Shown piece after piece: positions 45,311 through 54,849 of a stretch of DNA of 64,000 nucleotides (the stretch's first letter is position 1; every line of letters begins with the position of its first letter). Both the position numbers and the translations under genes were made by a program. The notes under the pieces are model-generated. The model was not told where the DNA came from. It saw nothing but the letters and a program-made list of their open reading frames with translations, and ran no database searches. Location: contig NZ_CP013747.1 in the NCBI RefSeq assembly GCF_001484605.1, forward strand, positions 186,001-250,000, given 5' to 3'. This DNA is from Pseudarthrobacter sulfonivorans (GTDB lineage: Bacteria > Actinomycetota > Actinomycetes > Actinomycetales > Micrococcaceae).

Positions 45311-46177
45311 CTACCGGAACGGATGAAGAGGCAAGCCCGGATATGGCCACTGAGCTGTGAGTACGTTTCCCTCATCTGCGTCGGTGATGATGAGCTGGCC
45401 GGCCGTCGAGATTGCCACGTTCGTGTACTTAGTAGCGGCGCCCGGATTGATCACCTCGACCAGGGATCCGTTGGAGTCGTATACCTGCAGGTCCCCGGGC
45501 TGCGTGCCGGTGATGCAGCAAACCACGAGGTGGCCGTGAGCGTCCCACGCAAATCCGTCCGGACGACCGTGATCGAGCTGAATGAAGGTCTCAGGTGTCC
45601 CTAACTTCCCGTCATTTCCGAGTGGGAATCGCACTATTTGGCCTTCGCCTGATCGGGCCACGTAGACGGCGTCGTCCTCGATTCCGAAACCGATTCCGTT
45701 CGGGTACCAACCGACGGAGGTGAGTAGCTCGGAATCCCCGGTTTCGGCATCGATCCTCCAGAGCCGACCGTCGTCGCGTGATGGTTGGCGACTCGGATCG
45801 GTCAGATAGATGAGTCCGTCCGGGCCGAAGCAGAGGTCGTTTGGGTAAATCGGGTCAGCGCTCACCGAGCGAACGAGTCCTCTCGGTGAAATGGCCTGAA
45901 GACCGCCGGTGATGCCAGGCCAGCGAGTGACCAACGCACCTCCAGGGCCGGGAGCAGTGGGTCGCCATCCTCCGTTCTGCGCAACGTAGATGTCACCGCC
46001 CGACCCTTCAGCCGCCCCGTTCGGGCCACCTCCAGTTGCTCCCAGCACAGTCTTGACACCATTTACTATCTGGTAGACGTACCCCTGATCAATCGATGTG
46101 ACGACGATCCGTCCGTCTTGAGCAAACACAGGCCCTTCAGCAAACCCGATGTCCGTTGTTAACACGTCAAACTGCAT
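45311..46177 (-). CDS. SMP-30/gluconolactonase family lactonase
   Basis: This is a 288-residue six-bladed beta-propeller protein. It opens MQFDVLTTDIGFAEGPVFAQ, with the metal-binding Glu in FAEGP, and has GPNGAAEGSGGDIYVAQNGG, YPNDLCFGPDGLIYLTDPSR, SVGWYPNGIGFGIEDDAVYV and HGRPDGFAWDAHGHLVV, giving the conserved Asn and Asp metal ligands. These enzymes hydrolyse sugar or other lactones using a divalent metal. ATG 46177 sits 8 bases after GAGG; an ATG at 46183 is too close. It follows the TctC-type receptor gene by 48 bases. Confidence 0.85.
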   Translation of the reverse strand: MQFDVLTTDIGFAEGPVFAQDGRIVVTSIDQGYVYQIVNGVKTVLGATGGGPNGAAEGSGGDIYVAQNGGWRPTAPGPGGALVTRWPGITGGLQAISPRGLVRSVSADPIYPNDLCFGPDGLIYLTDPSRQPSRDDGRLWRIDAETGDSELLTSVGWYPNGIGFGIEDDAVYVARSGEGQIVRFPLGNDGKLGTPETFIQLDHGRPDGFAWDAHGHLVVCCITGTQPGDLQVYDSNGSLVEVINPGAATKYTNVAISTAGQLIITDADEGNVLTAQWPYPGLPLHPFR

Positions 46178-46225
46178 TTTCATATCCTCACGCATCATCG
46201 ACCAAGGCGATCAAAAGCGGAGCCG

Positions 46226-47176
46226 TCACTTAAGGAAGTCTTTGATCCCTGTCAGTGCGGCCTTGGTTTCCTCTGGTGACATCCACTCGGTCCCGTTGCC
46301 GAGGCTCTTACGAAGTTCTTCATTCGAAGTGCAGCTTTCGACCGCGTCCGACAGTGCACTCACGGCGGCAGAGGGCAGACCAGCGGGCGCCGCGAAGAGG
46401 GAGAAGTTGCTAGGCGCAGGCAGTAGCCCCTCGGCGAAACCAGCTTCTTTGAAAGTGGGGATGTTCGGCCAGTAGGAAACCCGCTCGTCAGAGTGAATTC
46501 CAAGACCACGCAGTTCTCCGGAGGCTATCCAACCCTCTGTCTCCTTTCCGGGGTACATGATGGCCGCGTCGTAATCACCGACGTCCAGGCCACGTTTCTG
46601 CTCACCGATTGCTGGCTGGACGAGAGTCTGAACGTTCAGTCCCTGCGCGCGCCATGCATTCACGATAAGCCCGCTTCCGGCTTGTTCGCCCGGCACAGCG
46701 ACTACGACGGGTTCCTTGCTAGACAGGAGATCATTCAGCGTCTTGTATGGACTGTCGGCGGGCACCATCAAAGTCTCCGGCACTACCTTGACCGTCCCGA
46801 GCATGTCGAAATCTTCCAGTGAGTATCCGGCTGAGGCAGAAAAATGCGGTGCCAGAACCAGCGGGGAGGTACCGGAATAGGTGATCGTGTACCCGTCGGC
46901 GTTCGCTTTCAGCACCTGAGCCATGCCCAGAGCCCCCGAGGCCCCCTCCTTGTTTTCTACGACCAACGGCTGTCCGAGCCCGTCCTCCATGCACGAAGCG
47001 AACACCCGAGCCGAGACGTCCGATCCAGAGCCGGGCGCGAACGGAACGATCACGGTGATCTTTTTGGTGGGGAAGGAACCGCCAGATGTAGCTGGAGCTG
47101 AGCAACCCGTGACCGTAAAAGCACCTACAGCGATGACACCCAGCGCCAATGCTGGCAAAAATGGCTTTTTCCTCAT
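46226..47176 (-). CDS. Tripartite tricarboxylate transporter receptor (TctC-like), orphan
   Basis: This is a 316-residue lipoprotein receptor, with a signal peptide ending FTVTGCSAPA (lipidated Cys near 25). TctC-type motifs are FPTKKITVIVPFAPGSGSDV, SGALGMAQVLKANADGYTI and WPNIPTFKEAGF. No TctA/TctB genes adjoin it. It closely resembles the receptor at 62516-63475 (FPTKKITV, VENKEGAS/VENREGAS, GEQAGSG/GEQSGSG), so it may use that TctAB (inference). A good AGGAG site precedes the ATG. A long palindrome at 47282-47314 lies 105 bases upstream. Confidence 0.88.
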   Translation of the reverse strand: MRKKPFLPALALGVIAVGAFTVTGCSAPATSGGSFPTKKITVIVPFAPGSGSDVSARVFASCMEDGLGQPLVVENKEGASGALGMAQVLKANADGYTITYSGTSPLVLAPHFSASAGYSLEDFDMLGTVKVVPETLMVPADSPYKTLNDLLSSKEPVVVAVPGEQAGSGLIVNAWRAQGLNVQTLVQPAIGEQKRGLDVGDYDAAIMYPGKETEGWIASGELRGLGIHSDERVSYWPNIPTFKEAGFAEGLLPAPSNFSLFAAPAGLPSAAVSALSDAVESCTSNEELRKSLGNGTEWMSPEETKAALTGIKDFLK

Positions 47177-47281
47177 TGAAATCTCCTGTGAGCAACGGGC
47201 TCCGTCTTACCCGCGGGCGTGACTTGGGGCTTCCCCCGCCTCAAGCTCGAATGGAGCGGTTTGAACTTGTCCCTGAGCTTT

Positions 47282-47314
47282 TGATAGCCACACCCCAAAT
47301 GGAGTGTTCTATCA
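47282..47314. promoter_or_regulatory. Long operator, TGATAG...CTATCA (site 1)
   Basis: The outer arms TGATAG and CTATCA enclose 21 bases that include GGAGTGTT. Read on the minus strand it begins TGATAGAACACTCCA, identical for 15 bases to site 2 at 47523. It lies upstream of the TctC/SMP-30 genes. In 47177-47554 no gene is present; the two sites bracket the divergent promoters. Confidence 0.7.
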
Positions 47315-47522
47315 GTAAGACACAATAAGTAGAGCGGCGCAAGGAAAGAATCTTCGCTACTGCCTCAGGCTCAAGGCCGGACAGTCGGCCGGCTTTGCGT
47401 CAAGCAGCAGCTCCGCCCTACGGCCCTGTGACGACGGCGCGACCCTGAGGGGCGCAGGTGGCAGCCGGAATCTGGCCTAGTCCGAATTAAGACTTGTGCC
47501 AATCCAGTCCAAGCTGCTTTAC

Positions 47523-47554
47523 TGATAGAACACTCCAATCGGAGGAAGCTATCA
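47523..47554. promoter_or_regulatory. Long operator, TGATAG...CTATCA (site 2)
   Basis: The outer arms TGATAG/CTATCA and inner arms CTCC/GGAG around AATC form a nested palindrome of 32 bases. It ends directly at the GTG start of the alcohol dehydrogenase and includes its ribosome site (GGAGGAAG), so a bound regulator would block both transcription and translation initiation. It matches sites at 47282 and 57165. Confidence 0.7.
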
Positions 47555-48703
47555 GTGACGATAAAAGGATGTGTACGGATGCAGGCACTGCCACGAGAAT
47601 CCCGCGCGGCAGTTGTTGTCGAGTTTGGACGGCCGATGGAGATCCTAGCCGTTGAAATTCCTCGCGAATTAGAACCGGGCGCCATACTCACCCGAAATCT
47701 GGTGGCGACAGTCTGCGCCACAGATGTTCATATTGCCGGCGGATCTACACCGGCCGCCTTCCCAAATGACCCGCCGTTCATCCTTGGCCACGAAGTAGTA
47801 GGCAGGGTCGAATTCGCGAACGCTGTTGAAACCGACGCAATTGGCCAGCCGTTGCGAATCGGTGACCGCATCGTCTGGACGCACGGACACTGTGGCCGTT
47901 GTCGTTATTGCGTGGTGGAACGCAAACCTTCCCTCTGCATCAACCGTCGGCCGTCAATGGGAGGGTCAATCGACAAATTCCCCTACCTTGCGGGCGGCTT
48001 CGCGGAGTACGGGTACGTCTACCCAACCGGCGGCGCGGTTCGGGTCCCCGACGGCATCACCGACGCTGTCGCATCCGCCGCTTCGTGCGGCCTGCAGACG
48101 GTAGTACACGCGTTTGAGAGTTCTCCGCCAGTTAACGAGGCCACGGTCGTAATCATTCAGGGGGCAGGGCCGCTCGGTCTCTTCTCAGTTGCCCGCTACG
48201 TGGCGGCAGGCGCAAGAGTCATTCTGATTGGCGGGCCTGCTCAACGCCTCGAGCTCGCCAAAGCCTGGGGCGCAACCGACGTGGTGAATATCGAGGAGGT
48301 GCCTAGCGCTTCAGACCGAATCAAACTAATCAAGGACCTCACTCACGGTCGTGGCGGAAACATCGTCGTGCAGGCGTCCGGAATGTCGGCGGCATTCACG
48401 GAAGGCGTCGAGATGATCGCGAACGGCGGCTACTACCTCATCATCGGACAGGGCCACGACGCCCCAGTAATATTCGACCCCTCAGTCTTGACCTCGCGAA
48501 ATATTTCGATTGGCGGAGTCAGGGCCGCCGGCGCTGAGCACACGTGGCGTGCGATGGAATTCCTCAACCGCCACAAGTCCACTTTCAACTGGGACAGCAT
48601 GATTACGAGCTTTCAGAGCCTCGACCACATCAATGAGGCTTTCGACAGAATGCGTTCTTGGGAGGAGATCAAGCCAGCCATCCAACTCCTTCAAACCGGG
48701 TGA
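47555..48703 (+). CDS. Zinc-dependent medium-chain alcohol dehydrogenase
   Basis: This is a 382-residue MDR-superfamily dehydrogenase. The catalytic zinc Cys lies in VATVCATDVHIAGG and His-Glu in FILGHEVVG. The four structural-zinc cysteines are in GHCGRCRYCVVERKPSLC, and the NAD-binding loop is QGAGPLGLFSVARYVAAGA. It oxidises an alcohol to an aldehyde or ketone. The start is the GTG at 47555 with GGAGGAAG nine bases upstream. An ATG at 47579 is possible and would remove eight residues. A ThDP enzyme gene follows on the same strand. Confidence 0.88.
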   Translation: MTIKGCVRMQALPRESRAAVVVEFGRPMEILAVEIPRELEPGAILTRNLVATVCATDVHIAGGSTPAAFPNDPPFILGHEVVGRVEFANAVETDAIGQPLRIGDRIVWTHGHCGRCRYCVVERKPSLCINRRPSMGGSIDKFPYLAGGFAEYGYVYPTGGAVRVPDGITDAVASAASCGLQTVVHAFESSPPVNEATVVIIQGAGPLGLFSVARYVAAGARVILIGGPAQRLELAKAWGATDVVNIEEVPSASDRIKLIKDLTHGRGGNIVVQASGMSAAFTEGVEMIANGGYYLIIGQGHDAPVIFDPSVLTSRNISIGGVRAAGAEHTWRAMEFLNRHKSTFNWDSMITSFQSLDHINEAFDRMRSWEEIKPAIQLLQTG

Positions 48704-48833
48704 TCCTGCCCCGTACAGGACGGCTTGCGAGGCGGAAGCTCTCGGATCCTGGGCCGACTCACACCGGCCATCACAATCAATGACCACCAATCTAACGACA
48801 CCACGACCACGACCGACAGAGGGAAGCCCCCAA

Positions 48834-50570
48834 ATGACACTCATCACCACGTCCTCCACCGGCGCGCAAGGAGTCGGCAAAGCTGTCGCCGCCTTCGATC
48901 GGCCCATCGTTTTCGGGATGCCTGGCGGACATACTATCCAGATCTTTGACGCCTTGTACGACCACCAAGACTCCGTTGAGTGCGTGCTCGTGCGCGAAGA
49001 GTCGATCGCGACAGTCATGGCAGAGTCCTATGGTCGACTCACCGGCCGAACTGCCGTCGTGATGGCGCAGGGCGCGTGGGTCCTAGGCGCTGGCGGCAGA
49101 GGCATCATGGAGGCCCACCTTGGTGCGTCGCCCATGGTCATCCTTATCGACGCGACGGAGGGGGGCACCTATTCCCACCACGGCCCGTATCAGTCAGGGT
49201 TTGGCGGCTACGGAGCCTACGACCTGCCTGCCGCTATGTCTGCCATTACCAAGCGAACTTTCGTGGCAACCGACCCCGTCCAAGCAGTACAGATGACACA
49301 ACTCGCCGCCAAACACGCGCTTGAAGGTGAGCCCGGACCCGTTGCTGTGATTTTCCACAGCCGAGCCCTCTTGAACAAGTTCTCAGCGGAAGATCTCCCC
49401 CGGCTGTTTTTCGATGGCGACTACAGTTCACCGATCGCAACTACGCCGGAATCGGCGATTTCAGCCGCTGCAGCTGCTATCCGTGACTCCGAGCGCCCGA
49501 TCATCATCGCCGGCAATGGTGCACGCGGTGCGGCATCCAAGTCGGCCCTGCTCACCTTCGCGGAGGCACACGATATTCCCGTCGCCACCACGCAGGGCGG
49601 CAAGAGCACTTTCCCCGAAGACCACCCGCTTGCCGCCGGGGTGATCGGATCGTACGGCCACAACACCGCCAACACGCTCGTCGGCGAATCCGACTTGATC
49701 ATCGCAGTCGGCACAAAGCTCGGGTCCACAGACACAATCGATGAGAATCCGTCGCTCGTGTCCGCCGCCAGGCAAACGATCGTTCAGATTGACGTAGAGG
49801 CCCTGAACATTGGCTGGACCCGGCCCGTCGCACATGGGCTGTTGGGGCTCGTGACCGACGTGCTGCCACGCCTTGACTCGGCGCTCGCCGACCTCTCTGC
49901 TGCGGGGCGGTCGCGCGTTGCAACAGTGCGGGAGACGACCGATTACTTCCCAGAACTGAATGACTCCATTCCGGAGGACTGGACCGTCAACCCGCGGCGC
50001 CTCTCGCGGATTCTCAGCGAACAGCTTCCCGCCAACGCGATCGTGACGTGCGACGCTGGCGAAAACCGCATCTTCATCTTGCACGATTTTCAAACGCGCG
50101 ATGGCGGCATCATGTTGCAACCCAACGGCGGTGGCGGCATGGGCTACGCGGTTCCGGCAGCTCTTGCGGCCACGTACTCAAACCCGAAGCAGTTGGCAGT
50201 AGCGGTGACAGGCGACGGCGGTTACGCCATGAGCCTGCACGGATTAATGACGGCCGTCGAGAACAAGCGGAAGATGCTTGTCGTGGTGATGGACAATCAA
50301 TCCCTGGGGTGGATTAAGCACGGTCAGGGGGCGAGGCCCTTCCTTGTAGACTTTGCCCCGTTCGACCTTGGGGGAATTGCCGCAGCCATCGGGTGCACCG
50401 CGATAACGGCTACGTCGGAACAGGAACTGATTGCTGGCATCGCCAAAGCTCGAGAGATGACAGGTACGACGGTCTTGATCGTGAAGACAGGTCTCTCGGA
50501 GTCATTCCTCACCATCAAGACCGATATGGCTGCTGGTAGCCACGAAGAGGTAGCCAGCCACGACAGCTGA
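48834..50570 (+). CDS. Thiamine-diphosphate enzyme (acetolactate synthase-like)
   Basis: This is a 578-residue ThDP-dependent enzyme. The Pyr domain contains VFGMPGGHTIQIFDALYD and the cofactor-activating Glu in VLVREESIATVMAE. The middle domain has IIAGNGARGAASKSALLTFA, and the PP domain the metal motif VTGDGGYAMSLHGLMTAVEN with VVVMDNQSLGW. The family covers acetolactate synthases, 2-keto acid decarboxylases and carboligases. Presence far from ilvN/ilvC, next to an alcohol dehydrogenase, argues against valine synthesis and for a catabolic decarboxylase or lyase. Exact reaction unknown. GAGGGAAG precedes ATG 48834. Confidence 0.85.
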   Translation: MTLITTSSTGAQGVGKAVAAFDRPIVFGMPGGHTIQIFDALYDHQDSVECVLVREESIATVMAESYGRLTGRTAVVMAQGAWVLGAGGRGIMEAHLGASPMVILIDATEGGTYSHHGPYQSGFGGYGAYDLPAAMSAITKRTFVATDPVQAVQMTQLAAKHALEGEPGPVAVIFHSRALLNKFSAEDLPRLFFDGDYSSPIATTPESAISAAAAAIRDSERPIIIAGNGARGAASKSALLTFAEAHDIPVATTQGGKSTFPEDHPLAAGVIGSYGHNTANTLVGESDLIIAVGTKLGSTDTIDENPSLVSAARQTIVQIDVEALNIGWTRPVAHGLLGLVTDVLPRLDSALADLSAAGRSRVATVRETTDYFPELNDSIPEDWTVNPRRLSRILSEQLPANAIVTCDAGENRIFILHDFQTRDGGIMLQPNGGGGMGYAVPAALAATYSNPKQLAVAVTGDGGYAMSLHGLMTAVENKRKMLVVVMDNQSLGWIKHGQGARPFLVDFAPFDLGGIAAAIGCTAITATSEQELIAGIAKAREMTGTTVLIVKTGLSESFLTIKTDMAAGSHEEVASHDS

Positions 50571-50692
50571 TCCGAGTTAAGTTAGTCCTTCCCAAACAAC
50601 CCCCGGGGATGTCAGGACGGATGCATTAGATTCCGTTGAGGACCTGGGTTGGGTCCTGTGGGTCTTCCTGGCACCTTCGGAGGTTGTTTGTT

Positions 50693-51290
50693 ATGTCTGT
50701 TCAGGTTGCGGTGACTGCAGGACCGAGCGGCTGGTGGAGGCCGCCCCGGGACGCGCAGACCACCGCCGAGGCTACGGTCGGGCGGCAGGTTCTGGTCGCC
50801 GACCTGTCGCCGCTGACGGAGATGCCCGCGCAGATCGCCACCGCCGAGGCCGAATTTGCCCGGTTTCTGCCGCTGAGCCCGTTCGCGACGCTCACCACGA
50901 CCCCGGGCTGGGGCGTGGTCCGCGTCGGCAACTATGTAGGGGCCTGGGGTGACCCGAACCACTGGCCCGAGCCGGCACAGATCTACCGGGCATCGGGGTT
51001 GTCTCCGGCCCAGTGTGTGTCGGCATGAATACGCCGCGACGGTTCCATAAGCAGAAAGGGAAGCGTGGCGCTGCGCCAGGCCCTGATCGATCTCTGCATG
51101 GGACTGTGGTTCAACGACCCGCCCAGCCGGGCCTACGCAGCTCCGCTCAAGGCGCGGCAAGAAGGGCGGGGTGATCGCTGCGCGATGTCCCACCGCGCCA
51201 CCCGTACCGCCTCTGCCATGGTCCGGGACCAGGCCACCTACGACCCTGCCCACCGGAGTGAGCACAAGTCCGGCTTTGCCGGGCGCTCCG
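50693..51290 (+). pseudogene. IS110-family transposase C-terminal remnant
   Basis: The first frame reads ARFLPLSPFATLTTTPGWGV, VRVGNYVGAWGDPNHWPEPA and QIYRASGLSPAQ. A second frame from about 51061 reads ALRQALIDLCMGLWFNDPPS and AYAAPLKARQEG, and a third MSHRATRTASAMVRDQATYD. In order they form the Transposase_20 C-terminal domain of a third IS110-type element. The DEDD half is missing and frameshifts are present. Confidence 0.6.
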
Positions 51291-52558
51291 GCCGGTCCCC
51301 GCCGCCGGCGCAAGAATCCTGTCGACGTGGAGCGCCCGCAGCGCCGCGAGGACGAACGACGTGGACAGCGACTAGCCGCGGCACACAATTCGGTCCAGTC
51401 CGGGAAACCGCCGCCGGCTGCCGCCGGTTCAAAGGAGGTGCCCCGTAAGCCCTCTTCGCAACTCTGACCGGCGATGAGACGCTGGAACCGACGAAGGGCC
51501 GGACCAGACGCCGAAACAGCTATGGCGGACGCTCAGGCGTTACGCCGCGTCTAGCATGGCGCCCGGCTCTTGGCTCCCGGCCGCAGCCCGAACGACTCCT
51601 GATGATCCGGGTAAATTATCCGAGGTCGATAAGTCAGCGTGGGCGCCCTAACCGAAACCGTGCCCCCGGTCCAGCCAACAAACCGCCAGCCTCCACACGC
51701 CTCCGCTTACACAGGGCGTCCACCACCCCCGCCATGGACACACTTGACACACGACCTGTAGCCAGCTTGGAGTCCGCTGAATTACAAGCCGGGGCGCTAG
51801 CCGGCTCCCAGTTGCCATAAATCTCCGGAGCCCGAGGTTAAGGAGTCCACGCAGGTTCAGTTCGAGATCCACGGGTGCAGCCAGTCAATGTTCAGCTTCC
51901 GTACCCGCGACGAGTTGGGTGCAGCGAGTCCAAAGCGGGCAGCCGGTGCAGGCGGCACCGAACGTGACGGGCGTTTTGGTACTGACTGTCCCGGTATGTA
52001 GTTCGGACAGATGACTGTTTTTGCGGCCTCATCGACGGTCAGGCATCACGGGTGATACCACCGATCACGGCCGGCGGCACTGGCCAGGGCTTGATCACTG
52101 TCGTGTACCCTCTCGCGGCGATGGCCGCCGCCATAGGCGTCGTAGGCGAGACTGCCAGGATTTGGATGTGGTCGCCGGTGATTGAAGTGTTCGCGGCGAG
52201 CGACCGCACCGTCGCTGTTCTCCGGCCCTGATGCCTTCGCCGCCTCGGCCGTGGTGATCAGCTTGGTGTCGGGCTCGACGACATGTGAGCCCTAAATCCG
52301 TCCCGCGAATGAAACGGGGTTGCGTTCGCGCCAGGTGGCCGTGTCCACGGTGGCTATCGTATTGCCGGCCAGATCGGACACCGCAAAACCGCGCGGAACG
52401 TGCGGTGGGCGACCGTCGAACTTCGACTCAAAGAATGAATGATGGCGCGGCTGCCCTACCGCGCGGGCGTCATCCACTCTGCCGTCGTCACCTGGCTACG
52501 ATAAGGAGACACACCCTATTCGGCGGACCGACCCCTGATCGGTCAGGGTGGCTGTCGG
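51291..52558. other. Non-coding debris
   Basis: About 1.3 kb without a gene I can support. The only suggestive reading is on the minus strand, 52477-52292: HHSFFESKFDGRPPHVPRGF, then AVSDLAGNTIATVDTATWRE, which I cannot place and which lacks a good start. The segment is GC-rich and may be the decayed body of mobile DNA joined to the remnant at 50693. Confidence 0.4.
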
Positions 52559-53413
52559 CTATCTCGATTCGCCCGCCTGTGACTTCCGGAGAATGTCTTG
52601 AGCTCTGAGGACGATGGGCGCGTCGACCATTTCTCCCCCTACCCGTACTGCGCCACCTGATGCCGAAGCCGATAGGACGCGAAGTGCCCACGTGCGCTCA
52701 TCATCGGTGGGCATAAACGCGGCGTTCACACCCTCCGCCTGGCCAGGGTGAATGCACAATTTGCCCGTGAACCCCAATTTCCGGGATCTCGTGGCATCGT
52801 TTGCAGCAACCAAATAGTCGTCGAGTTGTGTAGTTACGCCATCGACCGGTCCTGGGAGCCCTGCGGCTCTAGACGCCATTACCAGGGTCGACCGTGCGTA
52901 GAGCATGGCATCGCTCTCGACTGAGGACTGTATGTCCGCGGCGAAATCCAAGTGGCCGAAAGCGAGTCTGGCCACTCCGGGGGCAGCCGCGATCTCCCGA
53001 GCATTGAGGACACCGGCAGCTGTCTCAATCAGAGCTACGATCTCTACGTTCTCGCCGAGCATCTGGTAAACGCCGGCTATCGTCCTCGAATCTGCCGCCA
53101 TAGGAATAACGACTGCGCTCAGCCCATTCAGGCCGGACATCGCAGCGATATCGTTTGAACAGTGCTCGGTGCCGATCCCATTAATTCGAACTGCGGCCGA
53201 CATCCCAGCCGCCAGCCACGTGGATGCCGCCACCCTAGCGGCCTCCTTCTCATCATCAGGTACAGCGTCCTCGAGATCTATCACCACCAGGTCTGCAGCA
53301 CTCGCCGCTGCCTTGGGGAACCGTTCCGGCCTGTTTCCCGGGACGAACAAAAACGTCCGGGCAGAAGCTACCGAAGAGTGGAACGCATCCATGGGCACGT
53401 TGGCTGTCACCAT
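52559..53413 (-). CDS. CitE/HpcH-type acyl-CoA lyase (citramalyl/malyl-CoA lyase-like)
   Basis: This is a 284-residue HpcH/HpaI-citrate lyase beta family protein. It shows RTFLFVPGNRPERFPKAAAS, VVIDLEDAVPDDEKEAAR (metal-binding region), AAVRINGIGTEHCSND, IVALIETAAGVLNAREIAA, FGHLDFAADI and KLCIHPGQAEGVN. CitE-like lyases cleave citramalyl-CoA, malyl-CoA or similar 3-hydroxy-acyl-CoAs to acetyl-CoA plus a keto acid. With the MaoC hydratase and CaiB transferase upstream, citramalyl-CoA-like cleavage to pyruvate and acetyl-CoA is the best guess. Start 53413 overlaps the aldehyde dehydrogenase stop by 7 bases. Confidence 0.87.
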   Translation of the reverse strand: MVTANVPMDAFHSSVASARTFLFVPGNRPERFPKAAASAADLVVIDLEDAVPDDEKEAARVAASTWLAAGMSAAVRINGIGTEHCSNDIAAMSGLNGLSAVVIPMAADSRTIAGVYQMLGENVEIVALIETAAGVLNAREIAAAPGVARLAFGHLDFAADIQSSVESDAMLYARSTLVMASRAAGLPGPVDGVTTQLDDYLVAANDATRSRKLGFTGKLCIHPGQAEGVNAAFMPTDDERTWALRVLSASASGGAVRVGGEMVDAPIVLRAQDILRKSQAGESR

Positions 53414-54849
53414 TTGACGGCTATGTACTTTGTTTCGAGGAATTCGCTGAGGCCGTGACGTCCGCCTTCCCTGCCAATTCCGCTGTGCTTCATCCCCCCG
53501 AAGGGTGCAGCTGGATCCGAGATTACTCCGGTATTGATTCCCACCATTCCGGCCTCGAGCTGATCCGCGACGCGAAGGGCGCGGGAGAGGTCAGCGCTGA
53601 ATACGTAGGAGGCCAGGCCCATGTCGGTGGCGTTCGCGAGAGCAACCGCTTCCTCCTCCGTATCGAACGCGACGACTGTGGCGACTGGAGCAAACATCTC
53701 GTGTTGCAGAACAGCCGCCCCCGGAAGTACATCCAGGAGGATCGTCGGTGCGAAATAGTATCCATTTGCGGGTCCCGACCCGCAAACCACCGCTCGGGCG
53801 CCATGACTAACTGCGGCTGCGACTGCGTCGTTGACGGAGTCCAGGGCTGACCGGCTGGCCAGTGGGCCAATCTGGGCGCCGTGGTCTGTGCCGGGGCCGA
53901 TCACCATCCTCGAGAATGCGGAGGTGAGCCGGTCAATAAACGCGTCATACACGTCTCGGTGGACTAGGAACCGGTTGGCGGCAGTGCATGCTTCGGCGTT
54001 GTGGCGCAGTTTCGCCACCACGGCGCCCGCGGTTGCCTCGTCGAGGTCGGCGTCGTCAAAGATGATAAAAGGCGCGTTGCCCCCGAGCTCCATTGAGCAT
54101 TTGAGGACCCGCGCGCTGGCCTGGGCGAGCAGCTGACTGCCTACTCGGGTGGACCCGGTGAAAGAGAGGGCACGGACTGGCCCTTCCGCAATCAGGTCAC
54201 CAACCACTTCGACGTCGGTAGTGGTGGGAATGACATTGATGACGCCTGCCGGTATGCCGACCTTTTCCGCTATTAATGCAAGATGCAGTGCGGTCAGCGG
54301 CGTCTGAGAAGAAGGTTTGACCACGACGGTGCACCCCGCAGCGAGAGCGGGCGCGATTTTACGGGTGATCATGGCCGCCGGCAGATTCCAGGGCGTGATC
54401 AGGAGGGCGACACCTACTGGCTGAGATGTCTCCATGATTCGACGAGCACCACTTGGGGATTCTGAAAGGAAACCGGGGACTCTGACTGCTTCCTCGCTGT
54501 ACCAGCGGAAGAAGTCGGCGGCATACTCAACCTCACTCATCGCGTCACCGAACGGCTTGCCGTTTTCGGCTACGATCAACTCCGCGATCTCGTCGGCCGT
54601 CGAGATCATCTCCTCGAACATGGCGCGGAGAAGCTCTGCGCGCACCCGAGGCGGTGTGGAACGCCAACCTGCTGCCGCTTCGGCTGCGGCTGCGGCCGCC
54701 GCTCGAGCGTCAGCAATGCCCGCGTCGGCCACGGTTGCCAGCACTTCACGTGTTGCCGGATTCTCAACATCGAATCGCTTTCCCGATGAACTGGGAACCC
54801 ATTGGCCCCCGATGTACAGGTCAGTTGCGCTGAACATGTTGCTACCCAT
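53407..54849 (-). CDS. NAD(P)-dependent aldehyde dehydrogenase (SSADH-like)
   Basis: This is a 480-residue aldehyde dehydrogenase with TPWNLPAAMITRKIAPALAA, FTGSTRVGSQLLAQASARVL, catalytic Glu in MELGGNAPFIIFDDADLDEA, Cys in NAEACTAANRFLVHR and the end MKHSGIGREGGRHGLSEFLE. It is close in pattern to the enzyme at 43405. The start at 54849 overlaps the CaiB gene's stop by eight bases; an ATG at 54837 is possible. The long reading up to 55080 has no support. Its substrate is probably a semialdehyde feeding or leaving the CoA pathway (inference). Confidence 0.88.
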   Translation of the reverse strand: MGSNMFSATDLYIGGQWVPSSSGKRFDVENPATREVLATVADAGIADARAAAAAAAEAAAGWRSTPPRVRAELLRAMFEEMISTADEIAELIVAENGKPFGDAMSEVEYAADFFRWYSEEAVRVPGFLSESPSGARRIMETSQPVGVALLITPWNLPAAMITRKIAPALAAGCTVVVKPSSQTPLTALHLALIAEKVGIPAGVINVIPTTTDVEVVGDLIAEGPVRALSFTGSTRVGSQLLAQASARVLKCSMELGGNAPFIIFDDADLDEATAGAVVAKLRHNAEACTAANRFLVHRDVYDAFIDRLTSAFSRMVIGPGTDHGAQIGPLASRSALDSVNDAVAAAVSHGARAVVCGSGPANGYYFAPTILLDVLPGAAVLQHEMFAPVATVVAFDTEEEAVALANATDMGLASYVFSADLSRALRVADQLEAGMVGINTGVISDPAAPFGGMKHSGIGREGGRHGLSEFLETKYIAVKW

